A stretch of 64,000 nt of DNA from Altererythrobacter sp. ZODW24. GTDB lineage: Bacteria; Pseudomonadota; Alphaproteobacteria; Sphingomonadales; Sphingomonadaceae. The stretch spans positions 558,001 to 622,000 of the forward strand of contig NZ_CP031155.1 of assembly GCF_003344885.1 (NCBI RefSeq). Direction: 5' to 3'. The notes under the pieces are model-generated. The model had not been told where the DNA came from, searched no databases, and saw nothing but the letters and a program-made list of their open reading frames with translations. The translations under genes and the position numbers were made by a program. The stretch's first letter is position 1, and the number at the start of each line of letters is the position of its first letter. Shown one piece after another: positions 34,813-44,292 of the stretch.

Positions 34813-35580
34813 TCAGAAGCCGACGCGAATACCCGCCGTGATCAGCGACTGTTCGGATTCCACACTCAGCGTTGCCGGGAGAAGATTCAGCGGAATATCC
34901 GCATCTTTAAAGTTTGCGCGGTAATTATATTGCAAGAAGCCATCGATCGCTTCGGAAAAGCCGTAACTCGCGCCGACAATACCTTGCCATGCGAAGCCGC
35001 CGTCATTGTCATCGCCGACATCGACGCCGGACGGACTAAAGTCCACGCTGGTGTCCTGATAGCCAAGGCCAACACCGACATAAGGCTCGATGCCGCCTCC
35101 TTTGTTCAAGTCATACAGCACATTGGCGAATACACCGATGTTGCTGACACTGCCTTGGCCATCGGCGATCACATCACCAACAGTAGGGTTGGCCGCATCA
35201 GCTGCGCCGCGTGTCAGCACAGCCACATCAACACCATCGATATCCGTACCACCAACCGTCAGGCCGCGGTGCGTGTCGACGCCGTAATCGGAATAGGCAA
35301 CTTCGAGCTCCACGCGCAGACCGCTATCAAAAGCACGGCCGATCTGGCCCGAGATGGTGTAGCCCGTGTCAAATTCGGTGGTCCAACCTACTGGCGTACC
35401 AGCGGGAATTTCATCGAAATCGGCAGTTGCAGCAACTGCGGCGTCAAATTCGCCGGAGTTATTGGAGTTCGACGGCAGCACGATACCGCCGCTCACACCG
35501 ACATAGGTTTCATCGGCATGTGCTACGGTGGGGACGAAAAGCGCTCCTGCTGCAAGCGCAGGTACGATTAGCTTTCTCAT
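34813..35580 (-). CDS. Outer-membrane beta-barrel protein
   Basis: 255 residues. Signal peptide ending TVAHA; many alternating hydrophobic strands with short turns; last residue phenylalanine in ITAGIRVGF, the signature of Bam-assembled barrels. EPYVGVGLGYQD and GFLQYNYRANF are typical strand-turn pairs of small eight-stranded OmpA/OmpW-like porins. The loops are rich in D and N. Transport or adhesion role is unclear. It has its own terminator and is likely monocistronic, with a 114-base leader up to 35694. Confidence 0.85.
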   Translation of the reverse strand: MRKLIVPALAAGALFVPTVAHADETYVGVSGGIVLPSNSNNSGEFDAAVAATADFDEIPAGTPVGWTTEFDTGYTISGQIGRAFDSGLRVELEVAYSDYGVDTHRGLTVGGTDIDGVDVAVLTRGAADAANPTVGDVIADGQGSVSNIGVFANVLYDLNKGGGIEPYVGVGLGYQDTSVDFSPSGVDVGDDNDGGFAWQGIVGASYGFSEAIDGFLQYNYRANFKDADIPLNLLPATLSVESEQSLITAGIRVGF

Positions 35581-35694
35581 GTCATTTCCTCATCTTGATT
35601 TCCGCGCAGCGGGGGTACCGCACGAAACTCCGTCAGAAATGACCTGCTTGGATTGCTCGTTCCTGACTAATTGGAAAGAAACGACAAACTGTGG

Positions 35695-37021
<1,327 letters not shown>

Positions 37022-37042
37022 GGTTCGTCGCTTTTTACAGGT

Positions 37043-37678
37043 TTAGAGCAGCAGTAACTGCGCAACCGGGGCAAAACTGCGACGATGGAGCGATGTCGGA
37101 CCGTGTTCCTGCAAGGCCGCCATATGGTCCCTCGTGCCGTAGCCCTTGTTCCGTTCCCACCCATAATGCGGATGCCGTTCGGCCGCTTCGCACATCACGC
37201 GGTCGCGGTATTCCTTGGCGATGATGGATGCGGCAGAGATGCAGGGTTCGATCCCGTCCCCGCCGACAATCGCACGCGCGGGCCAGCGCCATTCCTCACG
37301 GCGGCCTATGGGGGTCATATTGCCGTCGATCAGAACCTGATCCGGTTCGCGAACGATAACCGAGCATAGCTGCTCTACTGCTAGCGTCATCGCCAACATC
37401 GTCGCGCCAAAGATGTTGAGCCGGTCTATATCCTCCACATCGACCACCCCGATGCCAAACGCGCAGCTCTTGCGGATTTCGGCCTCCAGCACGCCTCTAC
37501 GCTTGGCCGTCAATTTCTTTGAATCATCCAAACCTTCGGGACATGGCTTGCACAGCAGGACAGCAGACGCCACAACCGGGCCAGCCAGCGGCCCGCGGCC
37601 TGCCTCATCCACCCCGATGATCAGGTCATCTCCGGCCATCTCGGCACAAAATTCAGGATGAGGTGTTCCAACTAGCAT
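37043..37678 (-). CDS. rnhB: Ribonuclease HII
   Basis: 211 residues from ATG 37678; an alternative ATG at 37639 would remove 13 residues. It cuts RNA in RNA-DNA hybrids and starts ribonucleotide excision. The signature IIGVDEAGRGPLAGPVV carries the catalytic D and E; LDDSKKLTAKRR and SIIAKEYRDRVM follow, and the last catalytic aspartate lies there. If 37678 is used, the start overlaps the divergent sugar dehydrogenase ATG by two bases. It ends near the CtrA/GANTC control region of ccrM. Confidence 0.92.
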   Translation of the reverse strand: MLVGTPHPEFCAEMAGDDLIIGVDEAGRGPLAGPVVASAVLLCKPCPEGLDDSKKLTAKRRGVLEAEIRKSCAFGIGVVDVEDIDRLNIFGATMLAMTLAVEQLCSVIVREPDQVLIDGNMTPIGRREEWRWPARAIVGGDGIEPCISAASIIAKEYRDRVMCEAAERHPHYGWERNKGYGTRDHMAALQEHGPTSLHRRSFAPVAQLLLL

Positions 37679-38840
37679 GATCAAACAAACGCTCCAGTCC
37701 GCCATTCTTCTATCATCCGCCTCGTTGCTGCTCGCAAGCTGCAGTGCAGAGGCAAACGGGGATATCCCTGCAACGCCGGGTGTCGATACGGCTGATCCCT
37801 TCACAATCGAAAGACTGGGCGAATTTGAAGAGCCATGGGCAGCGGCCTTCGCCCCGGGTACCGAAACGCTGGTGATCACCGAGAAAGAAGGCACGATCAA
37901 AGCCTATATGCCCAACGGACGGACGCTGGATGTGTCCGGCGCGCCAGAGGTCGATTATGGCGGCCAGGGCGGCATGGGCGATGTGGCCTTTCTTGAAAGC
38001 GAGGCATCCTCGACACTCGGCTCGCGAACAATTTACCTAAGCTGGGTCGAAGCAGGCAGCGGCGGCAAACGCGGCGCTGCAGTGGGCAAAGGCCAATTCA
38101 CCTGTGCCGCGCAATCGTGCAGCATCAATGATCTCAACGTCATTTGGCGGCAGGACAAAGTCAGCGGCAAAGGCCATTATTCACACCGCTTGGCATTCTC
38201 GCCAGATGGCGAATATCTCTACGTCGCATCGGGCGACCGCCAGAAGAAACAACCCGCACAGGATCTGACCAACAACCTCGGTACCGTCGTGCGACTGACG
38301 CTGGATGGCAAGCCCGCCGAAGGCAATCCATTTGCCGACCAAGGATCGCCTACCGATCAGATTTGGTCATACGGTCACCGCAATATTCTCGGCCTGCAAT
38401 TCGATGCCGAAGGGCGCTTGTGGGACCTCGAGCATGGTCCAGCAGGCGGTGACGAACTTAATCTTGTCGAGCGCGGCGCAAACTATGGCTGGCCGGTTGT
38501 CAGCGACGGCGACGAATATAGCGGACGTGACATTCCCGACCATTCGACACGGCCTGAATTCAGCACGGCGGCCATCGGCTGGACCCCGGTTATCGCGCCA
38601 GGCAACTACATTTTCTATAGCGGCGACATGTTTGATGCTTGGAAGGGTGACGCGCTGATTGCAGGCCTATCCTCAGAAGCCATCGTGCGGGTTACGATTG
38701 ACGGCGAGACGGCTACAGAAACGGGCCGCTACACAATGAAACGCCGTATTCGGGAGATTGTGCAAGCGCCTGATGGCTCCTTGTTGGTGCTTGAAGATGG
38801 CGGGGATGCGGGCCTGCTGAAACTTACGCCTCGCCAGTAA
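37677..38840 (+). CDS. PQQ-dependent soluble sugar dehydrogenase-like lipoprotein
   Basis: 387 residues. Lipobox LLASCSAE gives a lipidated cysteine, so it sits on the periplasmic side of a membrane. A six-bladed propeller of the soluble aldose sugar dehydrogenase (YliI/GdhB) family follows: GKGHYSHRLAFSPDG with the base histidine, SYGHRNILGL and DLEHGPAGGDELN with PQQ- and calcium-binding residues, and GANYGWPVVSDG. It oxidises sugars or similar compounds with PQQ. Its ATG overlaps the rnhB start on the other strand. Confidence 0.9.
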   Translation: MIKQTLQSAILLSSASLLLASCSAEANGDIPATPGVDTADPFTIERLGEFEEPWAAAFAPGTETLVITEKEGTIKAYMPNGRTLDVSGAPEVDYGGQGGMGDVAFLESEASSTLGSRTIYLSWVEAGSGGKRGAAVGKGQFTCAAQSCSINDLNVIWRQDKVSGKGHYSHRLAFSPDGEYLYVASGDRQKKQPAQDLTNNLGTVVRLTLDGKPAEGNPFADQGSPTDQIWSYGHRNILGLQFDAEGRLWDLEHGPAGGDELNLVERGANYGWPVVSDGDEYSGRDIPDHSTRPEFSTAAIGWTPVIAPGNYIFYSGDMFDAWKGDALIAGLSSEAIVRVTIDGETATETGRYTMKRRIREIVQAPDGSLLVLEDGGDAGLLKLTPRQ

Positions 38841-38892
38841 CAAGCGAATAGCGGTTGGCAAAGCGCGCGCGGCCACTTAACGGCCCGCGCAC

Positions 38893-39408
38893 ATGGCGAA
38901 TATCATCCCTCTCGACGGCGTTGATGCCGAATTGGTCGAAGAACTGCTCGACGCAGCTTTTGGCGCAGACCGGCACAAGCGCACCGCATACCGTATTCGC
39001 GAGGGGCAAGAGTTCCTCCCGCCGCTCAGCTTCGCCGCGCTGGATGAGGATAATATGCTGGCCGGCACCATCCAGGCGTGGCCTGTTGCGCTGACGGACG
39101 AAAACGGCCGCCGCCACCCGATGGTGATGATCGGCCCCGTCGCTGTTCTGCCAGACAAACAAAATGACGGATATGGTAAAGCGCTGATGCTGGCGACACT
39201 GGGCGGGATGCAGGGCGATGCCGTTCTGCCGCAGGTGATGATCGGCGCCCCTGAATACTACGAGCGCTTCTTCGACTTCACTGCCGCGCATACGGGCGGC
39301 TGGCGTTGTCCGGGCCCGTATGAGCAGGAACGCTTGCTGGTCCGCTCCGCCAATCCCGCTGTTCTGCCGGAAGCTGGCATGCTTGGCCCTTGGGATGTGC
39401 CCAAGTAA
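38893..39408 (+). CDS. GNAT-family N-acetyltransferase
   Basis: 171 residues. The GNAT fold shows VMIGPVAVLPDKQNDGYGKAL (trimmed here; the Q/R-x-x-G-x-G/A motif is QNDGYGKAL at about 93-101) and VMIGAPEYYERFFDFTAA. Such enzymes acetylate amines using acetyl-CoA; the acceptor is unknown. The N terminus MANIIPLDGVDAELVEELLDAAFG is usual for the YhbS-like group. It lies 52 bases after the sugar dehydrogenase and 40 before the DUF1285 gene. Confidence 0.85.
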   Translation: MANIIPLDGVDAELVEELLDAAFGADRHKRTAYRIREGQEFLPPLSFAALDEDNMLAGTIQAWPVALTDENGRRHPMVMIGPVAVLPDKQNDGYGKALMLATLGGMQGDAVLPQVMIGAPEYYERFFDFTAAHTGGWRCPGPYEQERLLVRSANPAVLPEAGMLGPWDVPK

Positions 39409-39448
39409 GCCAGCTAGCTAGACCAAGGCGCAGCGCTGTGGCATCCGC

Positions 39449-40003
39449 ATGGCAATGCCTTACGAGCCGCCACCCGAACTTGCCGGACTTTCGCTGAACC
39501 AGATCGCTGAGGCGGTCGAGGCGCGTAAACTGCCGCCCGTCGATCAGTGGTCTCCGGACAATAGCGGCGACAGCGAAATGCGGATCGCGCATGACGGCAA
39601 ATGGTATCATCAGGGTAGCGAGATCACCCGGCCCGCCATGGTCCGCGCATTTGCCTCGCTGCTGATCCGAGATGCCAGCGGCCAGCATTGGCTGATGACG
39701 CCCTATCAAAAGCTCACCATCGAAGTTGAAGACGCGGCCTTTATCGCGGTTGATATGCAGGTGAGCGAAGGCGCATTGGCCTTTCGCCTCAATACCGATG
39801 ACCTAGTTGTTGCGGGGCCCGACAATCCGCTCAGCGCGCGCGGCGATCCTGATACGCCCTCGCTCTATCTGGCCGTGCGCCATGGCTGCGAGGCAAGGCT
39901 CAACCGCAGCACTTACGCGCAGATTGCCGAATATTCCGCCTCACTTGGCGATGATTGGACGGTCGCCAGCCAAGGCTCCGAATTCGCGCTGGTGCCGGCA
40001 TGA
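39449..40003 (+). CDS. DUF1285 protein
   Basis: 184 residues of the DUF1285 family: MRIAHDGKWYHQGSEITRP, LIRDASGQHWLMTPYQKL and SLYLAVRHGCEARLNR. The family forms two beta-barrel-like domains, and its role is unknown. It is coupled to the next gene, a Nudix hydrolase, by ATGA. That chain (DUF1285-Nudix-CCA transferase) is common in Sphingomonadales and in related orders, suggesting a link to RNA or CoA maintenance. Confidence 0.9.
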   Translation: MAMPYEPPPELAGLSLNQIAEAVEARKLPPVDQWSPDNSGDSEMRIAHDGKWYHQGSEITRPAMVRAFASLLIRDASGQHWLMTPYQKLTIEVEDAAFIAVDMQVSEGALAFRLNTDDLVVAGPDNPLSARGDPDTPSLYLAVRHGCEARLNRSTYAQIAEYSASLGDDWTVASQGSEFALVPA

Positions 40004-40605
40004 GCGCGCTGTTTGATGAATTGCACCGGCTGCACCGCGCAGGCCACGAAGTCGATATCCACGACTTGCTCGACGATGGAGGCCTTGGACCCGATGGCAC
40101 CTCGCGCGATGCAGCCGTCCTGATCGCCATTACCGACCGCCCTCGCCCCGGTGTGCTGTTGACCCAGCGGCCTGACACCATGGCTGACCATCCGGGGCAA
40201 GTCGCCTTCCCCGGCGGCAAGATCGAGCATGGCGAAACCGCTATCGAAGCCGCTCTGCGCGAGGCAGAGGAAGAACTTGGCGTTGCACCTGATGCGGTTC
40301 GGGTAATCGGCCCGACTGACTTGTTCAATACGGGTAGCGGCTTTGCAGTTACGCCTGTGCTCGCGGTCGTTCCGCATGACATTTCAATCACTCCCGATCC
40401 CGGCGAGGTAGCCGACTGGTTCGAACCGCCGCTCGATTTCGTGTTCGATCCTGCCAACCGATCTGCTCACGAAGCATTTTGGAAGGGCCAGAACCGGCAG
40501 TATTACCAGATCAATTGGGAAGGCTACCGTATCTGGGGCATAACCGCCGCGATCATTGCCAACCTCTCACGCCGGATGGATTGGAGGGGGCTGATCAATG
40601 GCTAA
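40000..40605 (+). CDS. Nudix hydrolase, CoA pyrophosphatase type
   Basis: 201 residues from ATG 40000, overlapping the DUF1285 stop by ATGA. The Nudix box starts GGKIEHGETAIEAALREAEEE; the preceding LLTQRPDTMADHPGQVAFPG is the UPF0035 signature of CoA pyrophosphatases (NudL-like). It should split CoA into phosphopantetheine and ADP. Its end overlaps the CCA transferase start by eight bases. Confidence 0.9.
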   Translation: MSALFDELHRLHRAGHEVDIHDLLDDGGLGPDGTSRDAAVLIAITDRPRPGVLLTQRPDTMADHPGQVAFPGGKIEHGETAIEAALREAEEELGVAPDAVRVIGPTDLFNTGSGFAVTPVLAVVPHDISITPDPGEVADWFEPPLDFVFDPANRSAHEAFWKGQNRQYYQINWEGYRIWGITAAIIANLSRRMDWRGLING

Positions 40606-41776
40606 GACCCTTCCCGCCGCCGAGTGGACCAAGCGCCCTGCCCTCGCGGCGCTGGTTGCGGCTCTCGGTAATGGTAACGCTCGCTGGGTCGGCGGCGCGG
40701 TGCGCGACACGCTGCTGGGCACGCCGGTGAGCGATATCGACTGCGCCACGCCCCTTCTGCCCGAAGAAGTGATTGCACGCCTCAAGGACGCGGGTATCCG
40801 CTCGGTACCAACCGGCCTCGCACACGGTACGGTCACTGCGCTGGTCGAAGGCGGGAATGTCGAGATTACCACACTGCGGCATGACGTCAGCACTGATGGC
40901 CGCCGCGCCACAGTCAAATTCGCAAGCGAATGGAAAGACGATGCCGCCCGCCGCGATTTCACGATCAATGCGCTCTATGCTGATCCTGACACGCTTGAGG
41001 TTCACGACTATTTCGGCGGCTTGGCCGATTTGGAGGCGCGAACAGTTCGCTTTATCGGCGACGCCCGCGAGCGCATCCGCGAGGACCACTTGCGGATCTT
41101 GCGCTACTTCCGCTTTCAGGCGCGCTTTGGTGCTGATTTGGACGAAGAGGCCGAAAAAGCCTGCAGTGAACTTGCAGAAACACTGGAAGCACTGTCGCGC
41201 GAGCGTGTTGGCTGGGAATTGCTCAATCTGCTCGGCCTACCGGACCCCGCGCCTACCATTAACCGCACACATGAGCTGGGCGTATTGCAAGTCGTGCTGC
41301 CAGAAAGCGGCAAGCGAGAACTCGTCAAACTGGCGGAATTGATCGAAGCTGAGCGCCGCACCAGAACCGCGCCCGATGGACTTCGCCGCCTCGCCGCACT
41401 GCTACCAGCCCTGCCCACTATCGCAATATCCGTGGGCAAGCGACTACGCCTGTCACGCCAGCAATGCGGCCGCCTGGGTTGCGCTGCTGAACGCAATGAT
41501 CAAGATCAAGCGGACCCACGCGCGCTCGCCTACCGCGCAGGGATCGAATGCGCCGTGGACCGCTTGCTGATGGCCGGTGCCGACCTTTCCGCTTTCGAAG
41601 GTTGGGACCTTCCCGATTTCCCGCTCAAAGGCGGTGCCATTGTACAACACGGGATCAAGCCGGGACCGCAAGTTGCGCGCATTTTGAGCGAAATCGAGGA
41701 CCAATGGATCGCAGAGGGCTTTCCCGATAACCTGCGCGTTTCCGCCATTCTTGAGTCCAAACTCGCGCAAGAGTGA
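40598..41776 (+). CDS. CCA tRNA nucleotidyltransferase / poly(A) polymerase
   Basis: 392 residues, class II. The metal site is WVGGAVRDTLLGTPVSDIDCAT (nucleotidyl-transferase GG and DxD), and ARRDFTINALYAD and HLRILRYFRFQARFG are conserved tRNA/ATP-binding segments. It repairs or adds the CCA end of tRNAs. It overlaps the Nudix gene and shares its transcript. The C-terminal part (about 220-392) is the usual variable helical domain. Confidence 0.93.
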   Translation: MAKTLPAAEWTKRPALAALVAALGNGNARWVGGAVRDTLLGTPVSDIDCATPLLPEEVIARLKDAGIRSVPTGLAHGTVTALVEGGNVEITTLRHDVSTDGRRATVKFASEWKDDAARRDFTINALYADPDTLEVHDYFGGLADLEARTVRFIGDARERIREDHLRILRYFRFQARFGADLDEEAEKACSELAETLEALSRERVGWELLNLLGLPDPAPTINRTHELGVLQVVLPESGKRELVKLAELIEAERRTRTAPDGLRRLAALLPALPTIAISVGKRLRLSRQQCGRLGCAAERNDQDQADPRALAYRAGIECAVDRLLMAGADLSAFEGWDLPDFPLKGGAIVQHGIKPGPQVARILSEIEDQWIAEGFPDNLRVSAILESKLAQE

Positions 41777-42018
41777 AACTTAAATGCGCAAGTTAATTGC
41801 GTTTTCACATAAGACGCCCTACATGGCCCTCAACGACCGGCGCGGAATGAACCGCGCTATCGACTGCGAGCGTGAACCTAGCCGCTCTTAAATGGCTAAG
41901 GTCCCGCAGCGATCAATTGGGTGCGTTCCTACGTAAAGCTTCCCCCTCACGCTTGGGTCGCCGAATGACCCCTGCGCCCGGACTCTGAGTCTGTTTGGCG
42001 CACACTGAGAGTATAACT
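41777..42018 (+). promoter_or_regulatory. Long untranslated leader of the DEAD-box helicase gene
   Basis: This 242-base gap has no credible reading frame. It contains a GCGCGG...CCGCGC hairpin near 41843-41860, GGGTC...GACCC near 41955-41970, and two GANTC sites at 41981 and 41987 in GACTCTGAGTC. The last GAGAG lies about ten bases before ATG 42019. Long structured leaders often make DEAD-box helicase genes cold-inducible or self-regulated. I see no promoter of clear quality. Confidence 0.5.
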
Positions 42019-43392
42019 ATGTCTTATTTCGAAGAGCTCGGCCTTGCCGAGCCTATCCTGCGCGCTCTGAAGTCGAAGGGGTATGATACCCCCACGCCGA
42101 TCCAGCGCGAGAGTATTCCTGCGCTGATGCAGGGCCGTGACCTTCTGGGCATCGCCCAGACCGGTACCGGCAAAACCGCCGCATTCTCCCTGCCTTCGCT
42201 GCACAAGCTGGCGCAGGGCAATGTTAAGCCCAAACCAGCCGCTTGCCGCATGCTGATTCTTTCGCCAACGCGCGAATTGGCTGCACAGATCGCTGAGAAC
42301 ATGCGTTTTTATGCGAAGAACCTGCCGCTTTCGATCCAGTGCATTTTCGGCGGTGTTCCTGCCAGTAAGCAGGCCCGCAAGCTGGTAAACGGTGTTGACG
42401 TTCTGGTGGCGACACCGGGCCGCCTTATCGACCTCGTCGAACAGCGCGCACTGACGCTTAGCAACGTGGAAATCTTCGTCCTCGACGAAGCTGACCAGAT
42501 GATGGACCTCGGTTTCATCAAGCCGCTGACCCGCATCGCCAACATGCTGCCGAAGCAACGTCAGAGCCTGTTCTTCAGCGCAACGATGCCGAAAGCCATC
42601 GCCGATCTCGGCAAGCGCTTCATCGACAATCCGGTTCGCGTCGAAGTCGCTCCGCAGTCCACGACTGCCGAGCGCGTCGAGCAATATTGCACCCATATCA
42701 ATCAGGCTGAAAAGCAGGCGCTTCTCACTCTGTCACTGCGCAAAGGCATCGCCAATGGCGAGATCGAAAGCGCGCTGGTGTTCACTCGCACGAAGCACGG
42801 TGCCGACCGCGTTGTGCGTCACTTGATCTCGGCCGGTATCAACGCCGCTGCGATCCACGGCAACAAGACGCAGGCCCAGCGCACCCGCGCACTCGACGGT
42901 TTCCGCCGCGGTGCAGTGCCAGTGCTAGTCGCAACCGACATTGCCGCACGCGGCATCGACGTTCCCGGTGTGAGCGTTGTGTTCAACTTCGAAATCCCGA
43001 ATGTTGCAGAGCAATATGTCCACCGCATCGGCCGCACGGCCCGCGCTGGTAAGGGCGGCATGGCAATCAGCTATATCGCTCCGGACGAGCGGCCATATAT
43101 CCGCGATATCGAGAAGCTAACCGGCCTGCGCCTGACGCCAGTGCCGCTGATCGAAGATTTCCAAGCGCAAGCAAAAGCGCTGCCTGCTCCTGCCAAAAAG
43201 AAGACCGGCAGCGAATATGGCGGTGGTCGCGGCGGACGCCCCGGTGGCGGCGGCGGTAATCGCGGCGGCCGTCCTGGCGGCGGTGATCGCAATGGCGGCA
43301 AGAAGAACTATGCCGGAGGCGGCCGGCGCAAGGCTTACTCAGCCAAACCTGCAGGCGGACAAGGCGGCGGCAACCGTCAACGTAGTAGCTAA
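42019..43392 (+). CDS. rhlE: DEAD-box RNA helicase, RhlE-like
   Basis: 457 residues from ATG 42019. All core motifs are present: Q motif PTPIQRESIP, Walker A AQTGTGKTAAF (about 46-56), PTRELAAQ, VATPGRL, LDEADQMM, SATMPK, TDIAARGIDVPGV and HRIGRTARAGKGG. The C-terminal tail (about 395-457) is rich in GGRGG-type repeats and lysine, as in RNA-binding helicases. RhlE members unwind short RNA helices in ribosome assembly and RNA decay. A terminator follows at 43408-43445. Confidence 0.95.
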   Translation: MSYFEELGLAEPILRALKSKGYDTPTPIQRESIPALMQGRDLLGIAQTGTGKTAAFSLPSLHKLAQGNVKPKPAACRMLILSPTRELAAQIAENMRFYAKNLPLSIQCIFGGVPASKQARKLVNGVDVLVATPGRLIDLVEQRALTLSNVEIFVLDEADQMMDLGFIKPLTRIANMLPKQRQSLFFSATMPKAIADLGKRFIDNPVRVEVAPQSTTAERVEQYCTHINQAEKQALLTLSLRKGIANGEIESALVFTRTKHGADRVVRHLISAGINAAAIHGNKTQAQRTRALDGFRRGAVPVLVATDIAARGIDVPGVSVVFNFEIPNVAEQYVHRIGRTARAGKGGMAISYIAPDERPYIRDIEKLTGLRLTPVPLIEDFQAQAKALPAPAKKKTGSEYGGGRGGRPGGGGGNRGGRPGGGDRNGGKKNYAGGGRRKAYSAKPAGGQGGGNRQRSS

Positions 43393-43407
43393 ACTCTAGA
43401 TCAAAAC

Positions 43408-43445
43408 AAAAAGGGGCCTTTCCGGAAACAGAGAGGCCCCTTTTT
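43408..43445 (+). terminator. Terminator of the DEAD-box helicase gene
   Basis: AAAAAGGGGCCT pairs with AGGCCCCTTTTT around a 14-base loop. It lies 16 bases after the helicase stop, and its symmetry could also stop transcription of the convergent methyltransferase gene. Confidence 0.88.
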
Positions 43446-43483
43446 ACGTCCTAAAGACGCGCAACTATGCCCTTGGCAGCACG

Positions 43484-44191
43484 TTACTTTAGCGTTCCGC
43501 TAAACCACATGTAGCCTTCTTCATCGTCCGAATATGTTGAAGTGCCATCCAGCATTTCCGAATAGTGGGCCTTGCCTTCAACCGCCCGTCCAAACCGGCG
43601 CGAATGCGATTCGAACCGGCCAAGAAGCACCTGGTCGAGCTTTGCCTCCGTCAACTCATGGGGCTCTGCGGGTGTAGGCGGTTCATTCAGATTGAAACTC
43701 GCAAACAATTTGCCGCCCGGTTTGATCACTCTGCAAAGCTCATCGCACATGACCTGCAAATTCTGAACATGGTCGAGGGCATTCATCGTATACATGATGT
43801 CGACCGCGTCCGTTGGCAAAGGGATCACATTTTCAGTCGCCGTCACATAGATCATTCCATGCGACCTGATGTCGTCCGGATAGGTGTCAGCATAAGTTGG
43901 TATCAGCACATCTAGGCCGATAGCAGTAGCTCTCGCCTCAGCAGCCCAATTCAAACTGCCGCGAGGACCGCATCCGAAATCAGCAACTGTGAGGTTTTCG
44001 ACAAAGTCAGGACTGTCTTCTCCCGCCATCGCCAGCATATATCCGACGTACCAGTCGTTTTTGAACAGACCTTCCTTCGCATGTTGCATATCCCAATGCT
44101 CCATCTCGTGAGCATGCTTGTCAGCCAGTTTAGCTCTGACCTTGCGAATAATGTCTTTCAAATCTTCACTCCCGGATTGCAGCGCGGCCAT
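43484..44191 (-). CDS. SAM-dependent class I methyltransferase
   Basis: 235 residues. Motif I is VADFGCGPRGSLNW, followed by motif II aspartate (GLDVL) and the later VDIMYTMNALDHVQN and CRVIKPGGKLFASFNL, the post-I region of SAM enzymes. A helical N-terminal 60 residues with HAHEMEHWDMQHAKEG come first. Substrate unknown. It is convergent with the helicase and separated from parC by 100 bases. Base composition looks slightly lower in GC than neighbours, possibly hinting at transfer. Confidence 0.85.
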   Translation of the reverse strand: MAALQSGSEDLKDIIRKVRAKLADKHAHEMEHWDMQHAKEGLFKNDWYVGYMLAMAGEDSPDFVENLTVADFGCGPRGSLNWAAEARATAIGLDVLIPTYADTYPDDIRSHGMIYVTATENVIPLPTDAVDIMYTMNALDHVQNLQVMCDELCRVIKPGGKLFASFNLNEPPTPAEPHELTEAKLDQVLLGRFESHSRRFGRAVEGKAHYSEMLDGTSTYSDDEEGYMWFSGTLK

Positions 44192-44292
44192 GTTCTTGGC
44201 TGCCTTCAGAATTACGTTAGCGTGCGACAGTAATCGGATGCTTTAAAGGTTTTGTCACTATTGCGAATGAATTTACGAAGTGGCGCACCAAC

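Noticed and set aside
41777-42018. A tRNA or small RNA gene in the gap before the helicase
   Set aside because: No T-loop GGTTCGAATCC or cloverleaf pairing and no terminator lies inside the gap, so a leader explains it better.
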